Below, piece after piece: positions 1 to 11,300 of a stretch of DNA of 64,000 nucleotides (within the stretch, counting starts at the first letter, position 1; each line of letters begins with the position of its first letter). The position numbers and the translations under genes were made by a program. The notes beneath the pieces are model-generated. The model made no database searches. It saw only the letters and a list, made by a program, of their open reading frames with translations, and was not told where the DNA came from. Origin of the DNA: Fulvivirga sediminis (GTDB lineage Bacteria; Bacteroidota; Bacteroidia; Cytophagales; Cyclobacteriaceae); contig NZ_JAESIY010000001.1 of assembly GCF_016757215.1 (NCBI RefSeq), positions 710,131 to 774,130 of the forward strand. Reading direction: 5' to 3'.

Positions 1-2
1 AG

Positions 3-248
3 CGAGCTTACTATTTTTCTTATCAGTTTCAAGATAATATCTCTTTAGAACAGGACGGCAAACACTACCCCTGTGTAATGTTTCATTTTGAAAAAGCCTT
101 TGATTTAAGAGCAGAAAGAAATTTTGTGTTGGGTTTTGCAGCTACCCATGCAGAAAAATCTATCCTAGTGATTGATTCTCCTGCATTTGGAGAGGAAACC
201 ATAAAGATAACTATTAATAAAGAAGACATTCCAACCGTAGACCTATGA
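3..248 (+). CDS. C-terminal end of an unrecognised protein, cut by the window edge
   Basis: An open frame runs from the window start to a TGA at 246-248 and gives about 81 residues beginning RAYYFSYQFQDNI. I do not recognise the family. The stop overlaps the ATG of the next gene (ATGATG at 245-250), so the two are probably translationally coupled and this is an earlier member of the RHS-type operon. The start and any signal peptide lie outside the window. Confidence 0.75.
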   Translation, partial: RAYYFSYQFQDNISLEQDGKHYPCVMFHFEKAFDLRAERNFVLGFAATHAEKSILVIDSPAFGEETIKITINKEDIPTVDL

Positions 249-3200
249 TGCATATATTCAATCAGAAAAAGCGGACGATATCATTATTTCTTTCATTACT
301 AATGTGTCTGCAGTTATTATATACACCCTATGCGCAAGCCTTAACTTCTGGTCCAACTCAGCCTGAAGTCCAATCATTTCAGCCAGCAGGAGCAACAGAG
401 ATGGTCGATTTATTCAGTGGAGATTTTAGTTATAATATTCCACTTTTCGAACTACCAGGCCCTAATGGAGGCTATCCATTTAATTTGAACTATCAAGCCG
501 GTATAAGTATGGATCAAGAAGCCAGTTGGGTAGGGTTAGGTTTTAACTTGAATCCAGGGGCCATTACCCGACAGATGCGAGGCTTGCCAGATGAGTTTAA
601 AGGAGATGAAGTGTATACAAAAATGGCCATTGAACCCAGTGTAACGGTAGGTTTGGGAGCAGGAGCGGGAGTGGAGCTTTTCGGCAGTGACAATTTTTCA
701 TTGAATGTCGGCTTTAGTGTATCTCATAATACTTACACCGGCATGGGATATAGCATAGATGGCACCTTGGGATATGCTCAGTCTGTTGGCTCATCTATGA
801 CCTCTGGAGCCGCTCTCAAAGTAAGTTTGGACCCCAAAGAAGGGATAGGAGTGTCGCCTGAGTTAAGTTTAGACTCAAAGTTAGGGAAGTCTGGATTATC
901 TGCGGGATATCATTCCAGACAAGGTTTTCAGAATATATCTATGTCACAAACCTTCCAGGATATAAAAATTCACAAGGGCATGACCGCTGAAAATAAGTGG
1001 GGGGCGAGCTTATCATTAGCGCATCCTTCCTATACTCCGATGGTGAGTATGCCGATGAAAAACATAAATATAACCGCTAAATTTCAGGCAGGAGGCTCTT
1101 GGTGGGGTGTGTTTGGAGCGCCTTACATTACGGGTTTTTATAATGAGCAATGGCTGAAGGATAATGGAAAAAGAGTAAAATCCAATGCCTATGGATATAT
1201 GCATTATCAGCATTCGCAGAGTGATGATGATTTGTTGGACTTCAACCGTGAGAAAGATGGTATGGTTTCAAAGGAAACCCCCAATTTAGCGATACCCTCT
1301 TTAACCTATGATATCTATTCAGTAAATGGTCAGGGCCTATCGTCGATGTATCGACCTATGAGGAATGACTATGGCAGAATTCATGATCCTAAAACAGAAT
1401 CCGTCTCTGTAGGAGGAGGTGTAGGTATTGACTTGGCACCTGCGGCTTCACACGGAGGAGCTAACCTAGATGTAAACCATTCTAAATCTACATCAGGTTT
1501 ATGGAGTGAGAATAATAATATGCTATCCAAGGCGACCTTCCAAGAGAAAACTCTTAATCAGATTTACGAGCCATGGTATTTTAAAGGTCATGGAGAACCT
1601 ACTGTTGATGATCTATCAACTTTAGAGGCGATTGGAGGTGAAAAAGCGGTAAGGTTAGAGTTGACAGGAAGTAGGATGAACCCTACTTTAAACGACACCT
1701 TTGAAAATAAAAACTGGAAGCAATCAGCTCCGTCCAATTCAAGTGCCAATAGAGAGAGGAAACCCAGAAGCCAGGTTGTTCATCCTATTACCAATGATGA
1801 ATTATTGAATGGGGCTCAGGAAATGAACTCATTATTCAACATTACTTATATCAATAGGAGTGGAGTAGAAAGTAAGTTTATAAGGACCTCCCTGCCAGGG
1901 CATCATATAGCAGGTTATACCGCTTTAAATGCTCAGGGACTTCGTTATAATTATGCTTTACCAGCTTATAACCTCTATCAGGAAGATGCTAGTTTTAGTG
2001 TGAGAAAACAATCAGGACAAGTAGCGAGAGTCAATGTAGGAAATAATGGAGGCAATGATCCATCCTATCAGCATAATGGTACTCGTAAACAATTAAAAAA
2101 GACAGAGTTGCCCCCTTATGCTCATTCTTATTTGCTCACCTCTATTGTGGCCCCTGATTATGTTGATGTGACAGGTAATGGTGTGAGTACAGATGATTTG
2201 GGCTACTGGGTGAAATTCACCTATCAGAGGACTTCAGATTCGGGTAGTCCTTATCAATGGAGAGATCCGTATTCTATGGCTCATTTTCAAGAAGGTTGGA
2301 TTACGGACCCTCGTGATGATATGGGGTCTTACTCCTATGGAAAAAAGGAAGTGTGGTATTTGTCTAAGGCAGAAACAAAGTCTCATATAGCCACTTTCGA
2401 AATATCAACTCGCAATGATGGTCGAGGAGTAGCTGCTAAGTTGCAGGATAGCAATAACAAAGGAGCCAGTCTCTATGCCCTCAATGGAATTAATCTATAC
2501 ACACGGTCTGCAGGCGCTTCATATCCAATAAAAAAGGTGAGGTTTCAATATGATTATTCCCTATGCCCAGGGGTTTATAACAATGCATCGGGGGGTAAGC
2601 TTACGCTTAAGAAAATGTGGTTTGAGTATGGGAACAGTACTCGGGGAAGTATGAGCCCATATGAGTTTACCTATAGCTCAACCAATCCATCATATGACTT
2701 TTATGCTTATGATCGATGGGGTAATTATAAACCTTATCCGTCGGGTAACATGAGGCATAATCGAGATTTTCCTTATGTAGATCAAGATCCTGATCATAAA
2801 GAAGAGCTCGACAACTATATGTCAGCCTGGAGTCTTACTGAAATTAAACAGCCTTCAGGAAGTAGGGTAATTATCGATTATGAAGCCGATGATTATGCGT
2901 ATGTGCAAAATCGTACTGCTATGCAGATGACCGCTTTAGTGGATCCGTATTCATCTTCTAACGGGAGCCTTCAGAATAAATTTCTGCTCAGTAAGAATAA
3001 TATGAAGATCCGCTTTAAGCTAGAAAGACCATTGCCTTCTTTCTTTCCTAGTAGCGATCATCGTAACGAAGTATTGAAATACCTAGATAGAGAAACAGAG
3101 CAGCTTTATTTTAAAAATTTTATTAACCTTCGTACGCCTTCTGAGAATTTTCATGAGTATATATCGGGCTATGCTAATATTGATTTTTCTCAAAATATGG

Positions 3201-5077
3201 GCCTTGAAAAAAACAGCTCAGGAGATTATGCATATGGTTACTTTTACGTTAAGTCTGAAGAGGGGTATCATCCATTTTCCTTAAGAGCTTTTCAGCATTT
3301 GCGAACCAACCAACCCGAGCTTACCAATTCAGGTAGAAAACTAGAACAAACTAATAGCACCTCTAAAAGAGTAAGTCAGATAAAAAGTCTATCGGGATTA
3401 GGCGCTCAAATACGGCAAATGTTCGAAGGTTTCTATAATTACTGTTATAAAAAAGAGTGGGGGCGAGAAGTTGTAGCCGATCGTTCATGGATCCGGCTAA
3501 AGACTCCTGATAAGATAAAATATGGAGGAGGGGTAAGAGTAAAGCAATTGACCATTACAGATGAATGGGCTGAGGATGAAGAAGGCTTATATGGGCAGGT
3601 TTATGAATATACTTCGGAAGAGAATGGAGAAACTATCAGTAGTGGAGTGGCAGCATATGAACCCATCATTGGCGGCGAGGAGATACCCTTGCGTTACGCA
3701 AAGAAATATGTGCAGACTGTTCCTTTGAGATCAGATAATAATCTTTATTTCGAGTATCCTATTAACGAGACTTATTATCCTGGCCCACGGGTAGGCTATA
3801 GTAAAGTGACGGTTACCAGTCTGGCATCAGCCTATTTGGCAGGGAAGGAAGTGAAGCATATAACCTTATCAGATGGAGATCCTCTTTTTCCTTCAGGTAA
3901 TAACGTTACTTATGGCACTTCAGGCATGAAAGTGAGTGAATTTTACACAGCTAAAGATTTTCCTGTTATAACGGATGAGACAGATAAAGTCAATAAGCCA
4001 TATAAGCTATCTGTTACAGTGCCATTTCTAGGCAATATAGGTATTTCAAGCCTGGCTAGCTCTCAGGGGTATAGTATTATTACTAATGATATGCATGGCA
4101 AGCCCAAGCAGGTCAGTAATTACCGGCAAGATAAGACAGGAGCCATCGAGCCAGAGCCTATATCCTGGGTTAAATATAATTATCGAGCTACCCCTAAAAT
4201 CTATCAACAGAAGAAAATACAGTCTTTAGACAATGTATTTGTTGATAATGGAGATGGAACGATCAGCCTGGCTACCTCAACTGAAAAGAACAACGCTAAT
4301 ATCCCCAAAATGACTTTAGGTCAGGAGATGGAATTGTTTGCTGATATGCGACATTTTGAAGACAATGCCTGGACGGGAGGGGTGAGGCTGAACCTTGATA
4401 TGGTCTATATTCCCTTGTTATTTGTAATAGTACCTATACCGGTGCCTACGGGCTGGCCAAGAGTAGGTAAAAATGAAACTAACCTAAAAACAGCGGCTAC
4501 CAACAAAGTAATCTTCAAGTCTGGAATCTTAGAAAGTGTGGAGGCTTATAATGGAGGATCTTTAGTAAAAACTACAAACCTAAAATGGGATAAACTTTCA
4601 GGGGAGGTTCTACTGAGCACGGTTAATAATAATTTTGATGATCCTGTGTATACCTTTTCTATACCAGCTTACACTAAATATTCTGGTATGGGTGGCGCTT
4701 ACCAAAATGTAGGCTTTGGCTTTACCATAGGTAACGTTCAGGCCAATCCTTATAAAAGTGATCTGTTTACATTTTCTACACCATCAAATGTAGAACTCAG
4801 CTTACATCCTGGTGATGAAATATTGCTTTATGATCATAACGGTGAACTTGAAAATCCTATTGGCAAAGGAATTTATATAGGTAGTGAGGGCGGTGAAATG
4901 ATCCTTTACTCCAATAATTCATTAGCAGCTACAGAGTATAAATGTATGATTATCAGGGCAGGGTACCGTAACCAGCTCATGGCGAAGGTCAGTAGCATTA
5001 CCGCACTAGATGATCCTTCTCAAAACCAGATGACCACTACCTACAGCAAGACTATTTCAATTCCAAAAGATTATTAA
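245..5077 (+). CDS. Giant secreted SpvB/TcB-like protein of the RHS operon
   Basis: 1610 residues with an N-terminal signal peptide ending near residue 32 (LLYTPYAQA). Residues about 36-130 carry a pattern seen in SpvB/TcB-type N-termini: a short strand repeat (FSGDFSYNIPL), PGPNGGYP, then a glycine/tryptophan segment (SWVGLGFNLNPGAITR). The rest is rich in Tyr, Asn, Gly and Ser and looks like extended beta structure; I see no enzyme motif and no T9SS sorting domain. In Tc toxins, TcB and the RHS protein TcC together form a hollow shell around the toxin; assigning this protein the TcB-like half is inference from the motif and from the RHS gene four genes on. Start at 245 overlaps the upstream stop; a second in-frame ATG at 248 is equally possible. 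Its stop overlaps the next ATG by 1 bp. Confidence 0.7.
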   Translation: MMHIFNQKKRTISLFLSLLMCLQLLYTPYAQALTSGPTQPEVQSFQPAGATEMVDLFSGDFSYNIPLFELPGPNGGYPFNLNYQAGISMDQEASWVGLGFNLNPGAITRQMRGLPDEFKGDEVYTKMAIEPSVTVGLGAGAGVELFGSDNFSLNVGFSVSHNTYTGMGYSIDGTLGYAQSVGSSMTSGAALKVSLDPKEGIGVSPELSLDSKLGKSGLSAGYHSRQGFQNISMSQTFQDIKIHKGMTAENKWGASLSLAHPSYTPMVSMPMKNINITAKFQAGGSWWGVFGAPYITGFYNEQWLKDNGKRVKSNAYGYMHYQHSQSDDDLLDFNREKDGMVSKETPNLAIPSLTYDIYSVNGQGLSSMYRPMRNDYGRIHDPKTESVSVGGGVGIDLAPAASHGGANLDVNHSKSTSGLWSENNNMLSKATFQEKTLNQIYEPWYFKGHGEPTVDDLSTLEAIGGEKAVRLELTGSRMNPTLNDTFENKNWKQSAPSNSSANRERKPRSQVVHPITNDELLNGAQEMNSLFNITYINRSGVESKFIRTSLPGHHIAGYTALNAQGLRYNYALPAYNLYQEDASFSVRKQSGQVARVNVGNNGGNDPSYQHNGTRKQLKKTELPPYAHSYLLTSIVAPDYVDVTGNGVSTDDLGYWVKFTYQRTSDSGSPYQWRDPYSMAHFQEGWITDPRDDMGSYSYGKKEVWYLSKAETKSHIATFEISTRNDGRGVAAKLQDSNNKGASLYALNGINLYTRSAGASYPIKKVRFQYDYSLCPGVYNNASGGKLTLKKMWFEYGNSTRGSMSPYEFTYSSTNPSYDFYAYDRWGNYKPYPSGNMRHNRDFPYVDQDPDHKEELDNYMSAWSLTEIKQPSGSRVIIDYEADDYAYVQNRTAMQMTALVDPYSSSNGSLQNKFLLSKNNMKIRFKLERPLPSFFPSSDHRNEVLKYLDRETEQLYFKNFINLRTPSENFHEYISGYANIDFSQNMGLEKNSSGDYAYGYFYVKSEEGYHPFSLRAFQHLRTNQPELTNSGRKLEQTNSTSKRVSQIKSLSGLGAQIRQMFEGFYNYCYKKEWGREVVADRSWIRLKTPDKIKYGGGVRVKQLTITDEWAEDEEGLYGQVYEYTSEENGETISSGVAAYEPIIGGEEIPLRYAKKYVQTVPLRSDNNLYFEYPINETYYPGPRVGYSKVTVTSLASAYLAGKEVKHITLSDGDPLFPSGNNVTYGTSGMKVSEFYTAKDFPVITDETDKVNKPYKLSVTVPFLGNIGISSLASSQGYSIITNDMHGKPKQVSNYRQDKTGAIEPEPISWVKYNYRATPKIYQQKKIQSLDNVFVDNGDGTISLATSTEKNNANIPKMTLGQEMELFADMRHFEDNAWTGGVRLNLDMVYIPLLFVIVPIPVPTGWPRVGKNETNLKTAATNKVIFKSGILESVEAYNGGSLVKTTNLKWDKLSGEVLLSTVNNNFDDPVYTFSIPAYTKYSGMGGAYQNVGFGFTIGNVQANPYKSDLFTFSTPSNVELSLHPGDEILLYDHNGELENPIGKGIYIGSEGGEMILYSNNSLAATEYKCMIIRAGYRNQLMAKVSSITALDDPSQNQMTTTYSKTISIPKDY

Positions 5078-7590
5078 TGATGAAAAGGTCTAACCCTATT
5101 AAAATATTACGGATTTTGTTGCTTTTACTACCTTTTGGAGTTAAGGCTCAAAATCAACCGGCACCGGGCACTTCTGACTATAGAAAAATGCAGGAGGCAG
5201 CTAAAAATCCGGTAGTTCAGTCTGCTATACAGAAGAATTATCCTACTCTTCAAAAGGAGGCTACTGAATCTCCTGATAAAACTGATCAGACGTCTAGATT
5301 TGCTCAATCTAACGTAGGACAGTCATTCTCATGTTCGGTGGAGAATCCTTTATTAGATCCTTCATTCAGTTATTTGCCTGCAAATGATGATAGTTCCACC
5401 TCCGTGATCAACATACCGTTTAATTTCAATTTTTTTGGCACAAATTATAATAAGGTATATATAAATAATAATGGGAATATAACATTTGATGAATTAGACT
5501 CAACTTACAGTTCTACCGGATTTCCCTCTCCACGAGATATGATAGCACCATTTTGGGCAGACGTGGATACCCGAAATAACACTGGTTATGTGGCGTATAA
5601 GGTTGAAGCAACCAGGCTTACCGTAATATGGTATAATGTGGGTTATTTCAGAATGAAATCTGATAAGCGCAATACTTTCAAGCTGGTAATAAGTGATGGG
5701 GCAGACCCTTATATAGGTGCTGGCAATAATGTTGCCTTTTATTACGGAGATATGCAGTGGACTACCGGAGATGCATCTAGTAGTGATAATGGTTTTTACG
5801 GTATACCGGCAACGGTAGGACTCAATAATGGACAAGGAAGTGGCTCTTGTTATTACTCTCAACTGGGAAGGTTTGGAAAGCCAGGTAGCGAATATATTAG
5901 CTCTACTGATATCAGCGGGGTGAGTTATTTGGATTATAAGTGTTTTACTTTTGATGCCTCTACTCTGGAGGATGTTGAAGCAGATTTTGACTGGCAAAAC
6001 TTAATTTGCGCCGTTGATTTCACGAAATATATAAGTAATCCACAAAATTGTAATGTGATCCACCAGTGGGATTTTGGTGATGGTACAACCTCTCAAGAAG
6101 AAGCCCCTCTGCATAGCTATGCCTCAGCTGGTACATACACAGTGAAACTTAATGTGTACTATCAGTGTGCTGCCTGTCAGGGTAATTTCACTACGGTAAC
6201 TAAACAGATCACCCTAGATCCTGATGAAGATTTATTCAAGGATACCGTCATTCAGGTGCCCACGGAGTTGAAAAGTAGAGTTATCTCCACCACTACAGCC
6301 ACTTTTTCTGATACTTGGCCATTGCAATATGAAGCCAGTGGACTTAATGATAAGTCTGGCTATGCCAATGGCAGTGAAGGCGTTTGGCGTAAGGAGGCAG
6401 ATTATGTATATAAAGTAGATAGAGATCAAACCAATCCTCCTTCCTTAAGAGATGGGGGAACATTTGAAATGGACCAGTTTAGCTGGGAATATGCAGCCAT
6501 CGATGCTGTGCCCGATTGGATTAAGCTTAATACCATGACAGCCTATAGCCCTTATAGCTATGAAATAGAAAATGAGAATGTACTTGGCATTCACAATGCT
6601 GCCCTCTATGACTATGGAGGACATTTGCCGAGTGCTAATGGTGTAAATATGAGATATAGGGAGATGGCTTATACAGGTTTTGAATATTTAACAGGACAAG
6701 CATCAGGTAATTGGGTATTTGGTAACCAACCTTTACCTAGGTATAAATGGTATAGTACTGATTATTGTTACAAACATATAGTGGTGGTAAAAGCGAGCTT
6801 GGAGGAAATACAAGGCTATGATGAGGTAGATGTTTTTGGTCGAAGCTATTTCTGGTCAGGCTTCCCTTTTTATTTCTACTACAGGCATATACGTGATAAT
6901 GAGATTATTTGCCGAAGAGAGCATCCCTTGCACCCAGAGTGGTCTATACTTATTTTGAAAAGGGCACTCTTTGAAGGCTCCTGGAAAGGACATGTTATGT
7001 TTAGAAATGACCTACAACCTATTGTGCAGGCAGATATTGACAATAATATGAGCCATAGTGGCTCTAAAAGTTTGAAAATTTCTGGAGATGAGACTTTTGA
7101 GCAGAAGCTGTTGGTTTTAGATTCAGCTAAAGAATATCAGTTGAGTGCGTGGGTTTCAATCAACGATCTACATAGGACCATTCCTGTTTTGGGGCAAAAT
7201 ATAGGCATTAAAGTGTCGGTTAAAGATAAAGATGACCTTGAGGTTACTTCCTTCATGTTAGAACCAGAAGGCAATATTATAGAAGGATGGCAAAGAATAA
7301 ATGGATCTTTTACCTGCCCTATCACTAACTCTACTATAGAGCTTACTTTTAAGTCTGGTAGTGCTTCTATTGCTTGGTTTGATGATTTAAGACTATTTCC
7401 TTCAGAGGGAAATATGACGTCATATGTCTATAACCTAAATGATTATCGCTTACAAGCTACACTTGATGAAGAGAACTATGCCTCCTTTTTTTACTATGAT
7501 ACTGAAGGGAACCTTTATCTCACTAAAAAGGAGACTGAGGAAGGAATCAAAACTATCACAGAGAATGTAAGCTATTTGGTAGAACGCTAA
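5077..7590 (+). CDS. Secreted nidogen-like and PKD domain protein of the RHS operon
   Basis: 837 residues with a signal peptide (LRILLLLLPFGVKAQ, about residues 10-25). Residues about 111-255 resemble a nidogen (NIDO) domain: NIPFNFNFFG, an NNNGNITF strand and PRDMIAPFWADVD. Residues about 300-367 are a PKD domain with the classic WDFGDGTTS and AGTYTVKL signatures. The last 60 residues contain FFYYDTEGNLY, resembling one RHS/YD repeat. NIDO and PKD domains usually act in extracellular binding, so a surface attachment or shell accessory role is likely but inferred. The start overlaps the previous stop by one base (TAATG), and the next gene begins 10 bp after its stop, both signs of one operon. 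No T9SS C-terminal domain is visible. Confidence 0.7.
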   Translation: MMKRSNPIKILRILLLLLPFGVKAQNQPAPGTSDYRKMQEAAKNPVVQSAIQKNYPTLQKEATESPDKTDQTSRFAQSNVGQSFSCSVENPLLDPSFSYLPANDDSSTSVINIPFNFNFFGTNYNKVYINNNGNITFDELDSTYSSTGFPSPRDMIAPFWADVDTRNNTGYVAYKVEATRLTVIWYNVGYFRMKSDKRNTFKLVISDGADPYIGAGNNVAFYYGDMQWTTGDASSSDNGFYGIPATVGLNNGQGSGSCYYSQLGRFGKPGSEYISSTDISGVSYLDYKCFTFDASTLEDVEADFDWQNLICAVDFTKYISNPQNCNVIHQWDFGDGTTSQEEAPLHSYASAGTYTVKLNVYYQCAACQGNFTTVTKQITLDPDEDLFKDTVIQVPTELKSRVISTTTATFSDTWPLQYEASGLNDKSGYANGSEGVWRKEADYVYKVDRDQTNPPSLRDGGTFEMDQFSWEYAAIDAVPDWIKLNTMTAYSPYSYEIENENVLGIHNAALYDYGGHLPSANGVNMRYREMAYTGFEYLTGQASGNWVFGNQPLPRYKWYSTDYCYKHIVVVKASLEEIQGYDEVDVFGRSYFWSGFPFYFYYRHIRDNEIICRREHPLHPEWSILILKRALFEGSWKGHVMFRNDLQPIVQADIDNNMSHSGSKSLKISGDETFEQKLLVLDSAKEYQLSAWVSINDLHRTIPVLGQNIGIKVSVKDKDDLEVTSFMLEPEGNIIEGWQRINGSFTCPITNSTIELTFKSGSASIAWFDDLRLFPSEGNMTSYVYNLNDYRLQATLDEENYASFFYYDTEGNLYLTKKETEEGIKTITENVSYLVER

Positions 7591-7600
7591 TAAATCAGAT

Positions 7601-8290
7601 ATGAAGCTTAATATAAAAACAACTTATGTCATCATTTTCACTAGTCTTTTAATTGCCATTGAAGCCACAGGACAGGACTTAAAGACTTCATTGGTGCAAA
7701 TGAGGAAGGTCTATCAGCAGATGAGTGACTTGCATATAATGATGGAGGTTCAAGCTTTTCCATCCAGAGAGTCAAAAGAAGATGTTTATAATCTTCAAGT
7801 AGATATTAAAAAGAAAGGCGATAATTATCTCTATCACTATGGAGGTAATGCTATGCTGATGAATGATCGGTATCTCATTATGATAGATGTAGCAGCCAAG
7901 GAGATGGTTTGTAGTCGTAGAACAGATCATGCTGAAGATATGATGAAAGGTGCATTTCAGTTTAATCTAGACAGTATACTATCTTTTTATGATGAACCTG
8001 AATTTATAAGTAAGGATGGTAAAATAGAGCATTTTAAGATAAATCAAAATAAAGGTCCTGTCAGTGAGTTGTACCTGTCTATTGATTCTGGAACTAAACT
8101 ATTAACAGAGATGGCCTACCAATACAGGCAAGGAGCTTATGTCAGAATCGATTTTAAACTTTTTGATGGACAAGCAAAACTAAGTCAAGCGTTGTTTAAT
8201 GAACTTAATTACATCAGCCTGAACAATGGGGAGATGACCCCTTCTGATCCATATAAGAGTTACCATCTAGTTGAGAATACATCAAATTAA
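7601..8290 (+). CDS. Small secreted protein of the RHS operon, possibly LolA-like fold
   Basis: 229 residues. The first 24 form a signal peptide (ending AIEATGQ). The mature part starts with a helix (LVQMRKVYQQMSDLHI) followed by alternating strands (YLYHYGGNAMLMNDRYLIMID), an order that resembles LolA/LolB-type lipoprotein chaperones, although I see no decisive motif. It lies between the NIDO/PKD gene and the RHS gene on the same strand, so it probably helps fold, export or assemble the large partners. The 59-bp gap before the RHS gene is the longest in the operon. Function is not established. Confidence 0.6.
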   Translation: MKLNIKTTYVIIFTSLLIAIEATGQDLKTSLVQMRKVYQQMSDLHIMMEVQAFPSRESKEDVYNLQVDIKKKGDNYLYHYGGNAMLMNDRYLIMIDVAAKEMVCSRRTDHAEDMMKGAFQFNLDSILSFYDEPEFISKDGKIEHFKINQNKGPVSELYLSIDSGTKLLTEMAYQYRQGAYVRIDFKLFDGQAKLSQALFNELNYISLNNGEMTPSDPYKSYHLVENTSN

Positions 8291-8349
8291 AATATAATTA
8301 ACCAGGGCGGGATACAAGAGGGGAGTGTTAAAACTAATCAACCAAAGCC

Positions 8350-11300
8350 ATGAGAAACTTCATTTCAAGAGCCTGTAAACTATTAAGGTATTCTCATATG
8401 CTGCTTATCGCAGGTTTTGCCTTCTTGCTAAGTAGTCAAGAAGTTAATGCCAAGAAAGGAGAGGCATGGGACACGGATACTACAGGTGTAGTTACTATGC
8501 CAAAGGAAATGCGCCTTAGCAGAACAGGTCGTTTACCTACTGCAGATTACGAACGGAGTTATCTACTTTCTGATCTTCAGGAAGATAATGCATATCAGAT
8601 TTTCGAGGCTCCTCCCTGCCTTGAAGGTGAATACTATTTGACTTTTCAGTTGGAGTACGATCTTGGGGATTTAAATACTGAAATTGATTGGAGTACTGAT
8701 ATGAAAATAGTACTTCTCGATCAGCCTGATACCTCTTGGGTGCAATCGGCTAGATTAAGTACGGTCTCTCAGCACTTTGTAAGTACGGTATTTCATGATA
8801 GCGTGCTTGCTTGCAACTCTAATATACAGTTTACTATAACCGATAGGCAGGATACCGGGGTAGTAGCTGTTAATAATGTCTATTTAAATATATTGATGTT
8901 TAGGAAAGATGAGAATGTTTTCGATCCGGCTGTTAAACCTGCTCTAAACTATCAAATTTCCAGTAACAATATTTTTACTAGTTGGAGTTATCCTGCCTAT
9001 GCTGGAGCTGATGAGTTTGAGTTACAGTGGGTATTTATAGGAGATTATGAGAATTTCACAGGGAGTTCATCAGCAGATGCATTTGCTTATAAGGAGCCAG
9101 TCAGCGTTTCCTCATCAGGTTATAGCTATCAGCATTTAGTTTATTATCCTGATGGCAGGCTATGGTTTAGGGTTCGAGCGATAGGATACAACCCTGATTA
9201 TCCATCGTTTAAAATACTAGGGCAGTGGTCTTATGGAAGCGGCAGTGCATTATCTATCGATAATCATGAATCCGGAAAAACCTGGCAGCAACAGACTTTT
9301 TTTGCTGAAGAAGGAAAATATAAGAAGGTGATGCAATATTATGACGCTACCTTCCGGAGTAGGCAGACTTTAACCAATCAGAGCTCATTAGGTATAACCA
9401 TGTTAGAAGAGACCTACTATGATTATGAGGGAAGGGAATCAGCCAAAGTAATGCCTGGGCCTGTGCTTACTAACTCATTAGATTATACTTCAGGGCTTAA
9501 TGTATTTTCTCCTGGAAACACAGAGGTAGATAATCGTACCGGGGCTAATAGGAAAAAATTTCACTACGATAATGGTAGTTTAGAAAATAGTATTCTTTCG
9601 GATCTAGATGGAGCTTCAAGGTATTATTCACCTGCTAACGGGTTAGCACTCATACACCGTAACTACTTACCTGATGCAGAAGGGTTTGTTTATAGTCAAA
9701 CTGAATATACCAATGATGGCACCGGTAAAGTAAATCGACAAGGAGGAGTAGGAGAAACTTTTAGAGTTGATGGTGATCATGCTGTTCGGTATTATTATGG
9801 TCAGGCGGCACCTGCTGAGTTGATTAGATTATTTGGAAGCAATGTAGGAAATGCCACGCATTATCGAAAAAACTTGATAGTTGATGCTAATGGACAAGTG
9901 TCCGTTAATTATGAAACACAAGAAGGGCAAACAATAGCCTCTGCTCTGGCTGGGGACCCTCCCTCAAATGTAGAGGCTCTTGAAAGCTATAATAATTTAG
10001 ATCCTGACCCTGTTACTATTGATCTCTCACGAAAGAATAAATTCTATGGAAATAAATCAGAAATTGCTCATAAAATCCTCAATGTTAGTCCTAATACTAA
10101 TTATACCTTTAGTTACAGCCTATCAGCTTTAGGGGCCGAATTGGGAGATTTAGGATGTCAGTCATGCAGCTATGATCTTAACATCTCCATTACGGACACA
10201 GAGGGGCATCCTATGGATCTTTCATCAGCTGCAGGCAATGAATCTTTAACAGGAGAGTCTTATGAGAGGAAAAATATTTCGGCCAGTAGTTGTACTAATG
10301 CAACTGTGGTTGATGATATAGATTTTTCACTACTCTTTACAGAAATTGGAGACTATACGGTTACCAAGACTTTAACTACCCGTGAACTGAGTTATGAGGA
10401 GATGCGCAATGCGGTGATAACAAATGATTCTATTACTACAGCCTTACAAACCATAATAGAGAGTTATACTATTGATTCAGCCGCCTGTGAAATTTGCACA
10501 GATTGTCCTGAAGTTGAAGATGCTATCAATGAAGCGATAGAGGAAGTGTCTCAGCAAGATTGTGACAATATATATCAGCAAATTATACAGTACTATGACG
10601 ATAAGTATGGAGATGCATCGGATGCGCCCTACATTGTACCGGAGGATAGTATTATAGCGCATCCTCTCTATTGTAAATATGAGCTTTGCATCAAAAATAA
10701 ACTTAGTAGCATATTTGAAAAACAGGTAGCCCGTTATGCTGATTGGACCGCCGCTTCTTCTGCCAATTATACTAATTTGGTGGACCTTGATCCGTTTTTT
10801 AATAACACCGACCTAAGTGGTGACGGATTTAAATCAGCCATTCAAAATAAATTGAACAACATTGATATTGGCACCATACCCTATGATTCCACAGGAAACG
10901 GGGTTGCTGATGATTCAACGACCTATGTAGGTACCATAGATCAGGTTAGTGATCCTAACAATACTAATTACTATGTGGATGAAAGAGGAAACCCAGATCC
11001 CTCTAATGGATATCATATTCTCTATTTTGATTTGATGGATAGGAGAGACGAATTAGATGATGAAACCTATCAACAACTCATTAATCAACAGAGATGGTCT
11101 CTTTATAAAAGTTTTTATTTTGAAGCTAAACGCAAGACAAAATTAGAAATACCTGAGTTCCAAAACTGTTTGGCAGCCAAAGAGGAGCTGGAGCAAATAG
11201 AAGAAATACCAGAAACGCCAGAAGGTTTGGAGCAGTGGGGTGAGGAAAATGGAATTGGAGCGCCAGTGAGTGCTGCTGAATTGGAAATGAATATAAGCAA

